The notes below the pieces were generated by a model, which was not told the DNA's origin, ran no database searches, and worked only from the letters and a program-made list of their open reading frames with translations. A DNA stretch of 49,875 nucleotides from SAR86 cluster bacterium (GTDB taxonomy: Bacteria > Pseudomonadota > Gammaproteobacteria > Pseudomonadales > Pseudohongiellaceae), in NCBI GenBank assembly GCA_002402175.1, contig NVVJ01000021.1, positions 1-49,875 of the forward strand, given 5' to 3'. Position numbers and translations under genes: made by a program. The first letter of the stretch is position 1. Each line of letters begins with the position of its first letter. This document shows, one piece after another, positions 45,271 through 49,875 of the stretch.

Positions 45271-46324
45271 CAGAGATTCCTAATATGCGTTTGTTAGCGG
45301 CATCGTCAGTGCCCGCACCAGCAAAATCATCAAAGGCTTTGTCGGTTACTCGAATAATACTGTTCTTAATAAATTCAGCACCCTCCCTTGCCCCATCTTC
45401 TGGATGCTTTAAGCAGCACTCCCATTCCAAAACCGCCCAACCCTGAAAATCATTGGCTGCCAGTTTTGAAAAAATAGAAACAAAATCAACATGGCCATCA
45501 CCTAAAGAACGAAAGCGGCCAGCGCGATCTATCCACGGTTGATACCCGCCATAAACTCCCTGCTTGGCCGTAGGGTTGAATTCAGCATCCTTGATATGAA
45601 CCATATTTATACGGTCTTTATACTCATCCATGAAGCCTAAATAATCCAACTGCTGCAACACCATATGACTAGGGTCGAACAGAATGTTACATCGAGGGTG
45701 ATTATTTACCCGCTCGAGAAACATCTCAAATGTAATGCCGTCATGAAGGTCTTCACCGGGATGAATTTCGAAACCAACATTGACACCCACCTCATCAAAC
45801 GCATTTAGAATGGGTGTCCAGCGTTTTGCCAATTCATCAAAGGCTTCCTCTATCAGCCCTTCCGGACGTTGGGGCCAGGGATAGAAGTATGGCCAGGCAA
45901 GAGCGCCAGAAAACGTAGCGTGATCAGTAAGGCCAAGATTGCTAGATGCTTTGGCCGCTAACAGTAACTGCTCTACCGCCCATCGCTGACGCTTCGCCGG
46001 ATTACCTCGTACTTCGGGTGCCGCGAAGCCATCAAACATTTCATCGTAGGCAGGATTCACCGCCACCAACTGACCCTGTATGTGAGTCGATAACTCGGTG
46101 ATTTCAAGGCCATGATTCATTAATGTCCCTTTGATTTCATCGCAGTAGCTTTGGCTTTCAGCTGCTGTTTTTAAATCAAAAAGCTTTTCATCCCAACTCG
46201 GAATCTGCACACCTTTAAATCCGCAGTCTGCTGCCCACGCGGCAATAGCGTCGATGGAATTAAACGGCGATTCCTCACCGGAAAACTGTGCTAGAAAAAC
46301 CGCTGGACCTTTAATTGTTTTCAT
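45263..46324 (-). CDS. Cytoplasmic TIM-barrel sugar isomerase/epimerase-like protein
   Basis: This 353-residue xylose-isomerase-like TIM-barrel protein has no signal peptide. Metal-site segments are VGFEIHPGEDLHDG, ILFDPSHMVLQQLDY, VHIKDAEFN and AVLEWECCLKHPEDG. It is longer than the exported paralogue and only distantly similar to it. It lies between the transporter binding-protein gene and the Gfo/Idh/MocA gene, overlapping the latter by eight bases, and probably handles the imported sugar derivative. Confidence 0.9.
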   Translation of the reverse strand: MKTIKGPAVFLAQFSGEESPFNSIDAIAAWAADCGFKGVQIPSWDEKLFDLKTAAESQSYCDEIKGTLMNHGLEITELSTHIQGQLVAVNPAYDEMFDGFAAPEVRGNPAKRQRWAVEQLLLAAKASSNLGLTDHATFSGALAWPYFYPWPQRPEGLIEEAFDELAKRWTPILNAFDEVGVNVGFEIHPGEDLHDGITFEMFLERVNNHPRCNILFDPSHMVLQQLDYLGFMDEYKDRINMVHIKDAEFNPTAKQGVYGGYQPWIDRAGRFRSLGDGHVDFVSIFSKLAANDFQGWAVLEWECCLKHPEDGAREGAEFIKNSIIRVTDKAFDDFAGAGTDDAANKRILGISDA

Positions 46325-46351
46325 ATTGTCGGCTTGGATCTCTTGTTTTTT

Positions 46352-47299
46352 CTAGAACGGAGAATCTGGAAAATAGTAATCTTCGGCGTTGTCTTTGGTG
46401 ATGAGTGGCGAGCCAAGAATATACTCACCTTCAATAGGTGTATCGGAAATGAATTTAAGCGCGGTCAATTCCATCGCCGTCGATATCATGGAAGGAGGAT
46501 ACAACACATCCACAGGCGTTAAACGATCGCCGTCCATGACTCGCTTAACAATGTCTTTCATGCCGCCGCCACCAACTATAAATAGTTCATCCTGACGCCT
46601 TGCCTGTCTTACTGCCTGAATGACACCAATTGCAATATCATCATCCTGCGCCCACACCGCATCGATCTTAGGAAATCGGGCGAGAAAATCCTGCATCACT
46701 GTAAACCCATCATCACGATTCCAGTTAGCATACTGGTGATCCAGCACATTAATATTGCTACCCTCGATAGCTGCCATAAAGCCATCGAAGCGTTGTTCAT
46801 CGATAACCGTGGGCATCCCACGTAGCACGACGATATCACCTGTGCCATTTAGCGCTTCCTTAATATATTCGGCAGACACACGTCCCATTTCGGAATTGTT
46901 ACCTGCAACATATACGTCCTGAAGGCCTGGCTCACTTAATCCACGATCAACTACGGTAACGAAAATATCGCGACGTTTAAGGTTTCGCACCGGGCCGGTT
47001 AAAGGCGCTGACTCAAAAGGCAAGATGACCAGAGCATCAATACTGTAAATGGCAACCAGATCTTCCAGGTCATTGGCTTGTTCGGACGCACTGTTAGCAG
47101 TAACTATGATTATTTTTAATCCAGGGTTTGCAGTTTCCAGGCGCTTTTTGGTTTCCTGAGCATGAAAATTTAACCCACCCGCCCAACCATGAGTAGCGGC
47201 AGGAATGGACACCCCTATGGTTTGTGCGCTCAACAACGAAGTAAACGCACTAAACATCAGTGTTAATAGAGGAATTAGAATTTTAGATAATATCTTCAT
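46352..47299 (-). CDS. Sugar ABC transporter periplasmic binding protein (RbsB-like)
   Basis: This is a type I periplasmic sugar-binding protein of 315 residues. A Sec signal (KILIPLLTLMFSAFTSLLSAQ) precedes two alpha/beta lobes: IGVSIPAATHGWAGGLNFHAQETKK, VILPFESAPLTGPV, and VWAQDDDIAIGVIQAV, quoted in parts. The ATG at 47299 follows GGGAG; a TTG at 47311 is less likely. It lies downstream of the permease gene. The ligand cannot be read from sequence; the neighbours suggest a sugar or glycoside product. Confidence 0.9.
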   Translation of the reverse strand: MKILSKILIPLLTLMFSAFTSLLSAQTIGVSIPAATHGWAGGLNFHAQETKKRLETANPGLKIIIVTANSASEQANDLEDLVAIYSIDALVILPFESAPLTGPVRNLKRRDIFVTVVDRGLSEPGLQDVYVAGNNSEMGRVSAEYIKEALNGTGDIVVLRGMPTVIDEQRFDGFMAAIEGSNINVLDHQYANWNRDDGFTVMQDFLARFPKIDAVWAQDDDIAIGVIQAVRQARRQDELFIVGGGGMKDIVKRVMDGDRLTPVDVLYPPSMISTAMELTALKFISDTPIEGEYILGSPLITKDNAEDYYFPDSPF

Positions 47300-47380
47300 G
47301 AGCTCTCCCAAACAGAATTCTTTCTTGAGCGTGATTAGTCGGGCATTTTGATCCCGGGTATAGGTATTAGCATGTATCGA

Positions 47381-48355
47381 TCAGTCCCGACGCCACGCAC
47401 CTCGTTGTAAATACACCGCTATGATTACGATTATGCCCTGAACCGCGCCATTGAGATAGTTACTCACCACATCGGTCAAATTAAGAATATTGCCGATTAA
47501 AGTAAGTATCAACGCGCCCACGACTGTCCCCCATATACGCCCATAGCCACCCTTGAGAACAGTTCCACCAATAATTACAGCGGCAATAGCCTCCAGCTCC
47601 CAGAGAATGCCGGTTTGACCAGAAGCGGAGCCAAGCCGTGGCACGTAAATAATAGTCGCAATAGACACACAAATACCCTGCAACACATAGGTCGCGGTTT
47701 TTACACGATCCACGTTAATTGCCGAGTACCGTGCTACGTTTTCATTCGAGCCTACTGCAAAACAGTGACGACCGAATACCGTCTTATTCAGTAACACATA
47801 GCCAATGATAGCTACCGTCAGAAATACCCATACCGGATATGGCAAGCCCAGAAGCGTGCCGTAATACACCTCACTGTAAACATCGCCTATAGTGAAATTC
47901 AAAGATAGCGTGCCGCCATCGGCCATATAGGTGACCAGAGAGCGATATATACCCATGGTGCCCAGAGTCACGATGAAAGCTTCAATTTTAGCTTTGGTTG
48001 TTAGCAGGCCGTTTATCAACCCCGCCACTGCGCCGATGCCAATAGACGCAAGTAATGCCAACAGAATAATAGCAACCATAGAATCTATGGACCCCATCAG
48101 GGTATTCATTAGTAAAATCATGCAGCCAGAAATAAATGCCGCCATGGAGCCAACGGACAAGTCTATGCCTCCCGCGGTAATGACAAAAGTGGCGCCAATG
48201 GCAACTATGCCAATAAAGGAACTGCGCGCAAGAATATTGCTTAAGTTGCCCGTGCTAAGAAACGCATCATTAACAAGAATGCCAATGACGAAAATAACTA
48301 CCAGAGCAATAAAGGGGCCTGCTGTTTTCAAATCTATTCTGGGCATAAAATTCAT
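47381..48355 (-). CDS. Sugar ABC transporter permease (RbsC-like)
   Basis: This 324-residue inner-membrane permease of the BPD_transp_2 family has about ten spans. Motifs seen are ATFVITAGGIDLSVGSMAAF, AGLINGLLTTKAKIEAFIVTLGTMGIYRS, NVARYSAINVDRVKTATYVLQG and GGTVLKGGYGRIWGTVVGALIL, quoted in parts, as in RbsC/XylH. The start overlaps the stop of the ATPase gene by four bases (ATGA), so translation is coupled. Confidence 0.93.
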   Translation of the reverse strand: MNFMPRIDLKTAGPFIALVVIFVIGILVNDAFLSTGNLSNILARSSFIGIVAIGATFVITAGGIDLSVGSMAAFISGCMILLMNTLMGSIDSMVAIILLALLASIGIGAVAGLINGLLTTKAKIEAFIVTLGTMGIYRSLVTYMADGGTLSLNFTIGDVYSEVYYGTLLGLPYPVWVFLTVAIIGYVLLNKTVFGRHCFAVGSNENVARYSAINVDRVKTATYVLQGICVSIATIIYVPRLGSASGQTGILWELEAIAAVIIGGTVLKGGYGRIWGTVVGALILTLIGNILNLTDVVSNYLNGAVQGIIVIIAVYLQRGAWRRD

Positions 48356-49875
48356 CCGGTACTCAATTTTTTATCTAGTTCTTTTTCGGCGGTTACTTTC
48401 TGTGGCTTCGTTTTCAAGCCAGTGGCATAGCGCATGATTTCATGTTCGTTAATTTCCTCGCCTTCGAGGACTCCCACTATCTCGGAGTGATACATCACCG
48501 CGACGCGATGTGACAAACCAATAATTTCGGTAATGTCGGAGGAAATTAAAATCAGAGAATGTCCTGCGGCAAGCAGCTGTGCAATAAATTGATATATCTG
48601 GCCCTTGGTTCCAATATCAATCCCGCGGGTTGGTTCGTCAATAATAATGATAGCAGGCTCAGCTTCAAGGATTTTAGCAAGCAGCAATTTTTGCTGATTG
48701 CCTCCTGAAAGATTTCCAGCATTAACATTAAAATCTTTTATACGAATATCGAATGTATCCACGGCCTTGTCGAAAGCCTGTTGTTCCTGCTTTTTATCAA
48801 TAAGAATTCTGGAAAATTTTTGTAAGGCAAACAATGAAAAATTAAAACTTAACCCTTTGTCCAGCAACAGGCCGCTTCCTTTTCTGTCTTTGCTTAAATA
48901 AGCGATACCTTTTTTCCTGGCGTCGGCTAAGCGCTTAAATTTAAGCTGCTCACCATTTATAGTTATGGAGCCGACATTATTTCGTGCCGCGACTCGCAGC
49001 CCAATTACAGTTTCCATTAATGCAGTTCGACCTGACCCCACCAGACCAGAAAATCCTAGTATTTCACCTCGCTTCAAACTAAAGCTGGCGCCATGGTCTA
49101 CACCTGGCAATAGTAAGTTTTCGATGCGCAGCACCACTTCGCTTTCTTCATTCAGTGCGGGAATATCTGGAAATAGGGAGCTTAATTCGCGACCAACCAT
49201 CAACCTGGCCATGTCATCTTTAGTAAGTTCGCTGCCTTTATAGTGCCCCACCAGCTTGCCATCTCTAAGAATGGTTATGCGGTCTGCGATCTGCTCAATC
49301 TCGTCGAGCTTATGGGATATATAAACAATAGCCACACCTCGTTTGCGCAGCCGCTCGATTAGCTCGAACAAGACCTGACTTTCTTTCTGTGTTAATACCG
49401 CGGTAGGTTCGTCTAGAATCAATAGCTTCGCGTGCTTGGCCTGGGCTTTGGCGATCTCAACCATTTGCTTCGCAGACACCGCCAGGTTTCGAACCGGAAC
49501 ATCGGGATCGATATCGCATTGAAGTGACTGCAGGTATTCTCGAGTCTTTTTCAACATTTGTTTCTTGTCGAGAAACAAGCCTTTTTTTATTTCACTACCG
49601 AGAAAAATATTTTCAGCGACCGTTAACTGATCAACAAGGTTGAATTCCTGATGAATTAAAACAACACCTGCTTTTTCTGCGATCTGGTTATTCCATTGAC
49701 TGATATGAATTTTTTCGCCGCTGTCATCTGTCAGCTGCAACTCGCCAGCGGTCAATGGCTCAAAGCCAGAAAGAATTTTAACCAGTGTAGATTTCCCCGC
49801 GCCATTTTCACCCAAAATTGCATGCACTTCGCCCCGGCGTAGCTCAATATCAATACCATGAAGCACTTCAATGTC
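48352..49875 (-). CDS. Sugar ABC transporter ATP-binding protein (RbsA/MglA-like), partial
   Basis: This ATPase has two fused ABC domains. Domain 1 has Walker A GENGAGKST near its start, signature NLAVSAKQMVEIAKA and Walker B LLILDEPTA. Domain 2 has the degenerate GLVGSGRTAL, signature NLSGGNQQK and IIIIDEPTRGID. The gene runs off the window: in-frame codons for DIEV continue to 49875, and the true start lies beyond the end. The last 20 residues are charged and ATP-independent. It leads the operon rbsA-rbsC-rbsB-TIM-Gfo-TIM-GMC. Confidence 0.93.
   Translation of the reverse strand, partial: DIEVLHGIDIELRRGEVHAILGENGAGKSTLVKILSGFEPLTAGELQLTDDSGEKIHISQWNNQIAEKAGVVLIHQEFNLVDQLTVAENIFLGSEIKKGLFLDKKQMLKKTREYLQSLQCDIDPDVPVRNLAVSAKQMVEIAKAQAKHAKLLILDEPTAVLTQKESQVLFELIERLRKRGVAIVYISHKLDEIEQIADRITILRDGKLVGHYKGSELTKDDMARLMVGRELSSLFPDIPALNEESEVVLRIENLLLPGVDHGASFSLKRGEILGFSGLVGSGRTALMETVIGLRVAARNNVGSITINGEQLKFKRLADARKKGIAYLSKDRKGSGLLLDKGLSFNFSLFALQKFSRILIDKKQEQQAFDKAVDTFDIRIKDFNVNAGNLSGGNQQKLLLAKILEAEPAIIIIDEPTRGIDIGTKGQIYQFIAQLLAAGHSLILISSDITEIIGLSHRVAVMYHSEIVGVLEGEEINEHEIMRYATGLKTKPQKVTAEKELDKKLSTG

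Noticed and set aside
47931..48437. Plus-strand frame of 168 codons opposite the permease gene
   Set aside because: It is antisense to the RbsC-like permease and encodes no recognisable domain.

Overview
The window looks like chromosomal DNA of a marine-type gammaproteobacterium, probably from the Pseudomonadales/Cellvibrionales side of the class. From memory, the first 19 kb follows the Pseudomonas aeruginosa order: sspB-sspA, the bc1 operon, rpsI-rplM, zapE, cysD-cysNC, algW/degS, hisD-hisG-murA-ibaG-mlaC, kdsD-kdsC. I cannot fix the genus. No rRNA, tRNA, CRISPR array, prophage or transposase gene is visible.

Layout. (1) 1-19439 is a housekeeping backbone: stringent starvation proteins, a cytochrome bc1 operon in which cytochrome b and cytochrome c1 are one fused polypeptide, ribosomal proteins S9 and L13, ZapE and ZapG, sulfate activation (CysD, CysNC), a Nif3-like protein, a DegS/AlgW protease, histidine and peptidoglycan genes, IbaG, MlaC without MlaFEDB, YrbG, KdsD and KdsC. 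(2) 19470-19988 holds the first copy of a non-coding structured repeat, placed where lptC-lptA-lptB would be expected, so synteny with the reference order ends there. (3) 19989-29392 is accessory metabolism: a hydrolase/YaeQ/GST operon, a two-component system with a nearby perfect palindrome, an operon with NIPSNAP and an AhpD-like protein interrupted by an in-frame UGA, a DUF169 protein and a Tat-exported sulfite-oxidase-like molybdoenzyme. (4) 29398-29926 holds the second copy of the structured repeat. (5) 29943-38284 carries a CaiB/BaiF CoA-transferase, a DUF885 lipoprotein, RdgC, an OPT transporter, a small lipoprotein, a DAO-type flavoprotein and a DUF2834 protein. (6) 38571-49875 is a sugar-related region: a PD40 protein, a DUF1080 protein, a GMC flavoprotein with its Tat-exported small subunit, two TIM-barrel isomerase-like proteins (one exported, one cytoplasmic), a Gfo/Idh/MocA oxidoreductase and a ribose-type ABC importer whose ATPase runs off the window.

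The strongest unusual points are: (a) a probable selenocysteine codon at 25700-25702, exactly at the second Cys of the AhpD motif E-x11-C-x-x-C-x3-H, with an intact frame on both sides; (b) two copies of a roughly 520-base element with imperfect terminal inverted repeats, two long stems and two hairpins presenting CAGGGAT loops, both inserted between converging genes; (c) the fused cytochrome b/c1; (d) the sugar cluster, whose content matches glycoside 3-oxidation (oxidise, cleave, reduce) rather than ordinary glycosidases.
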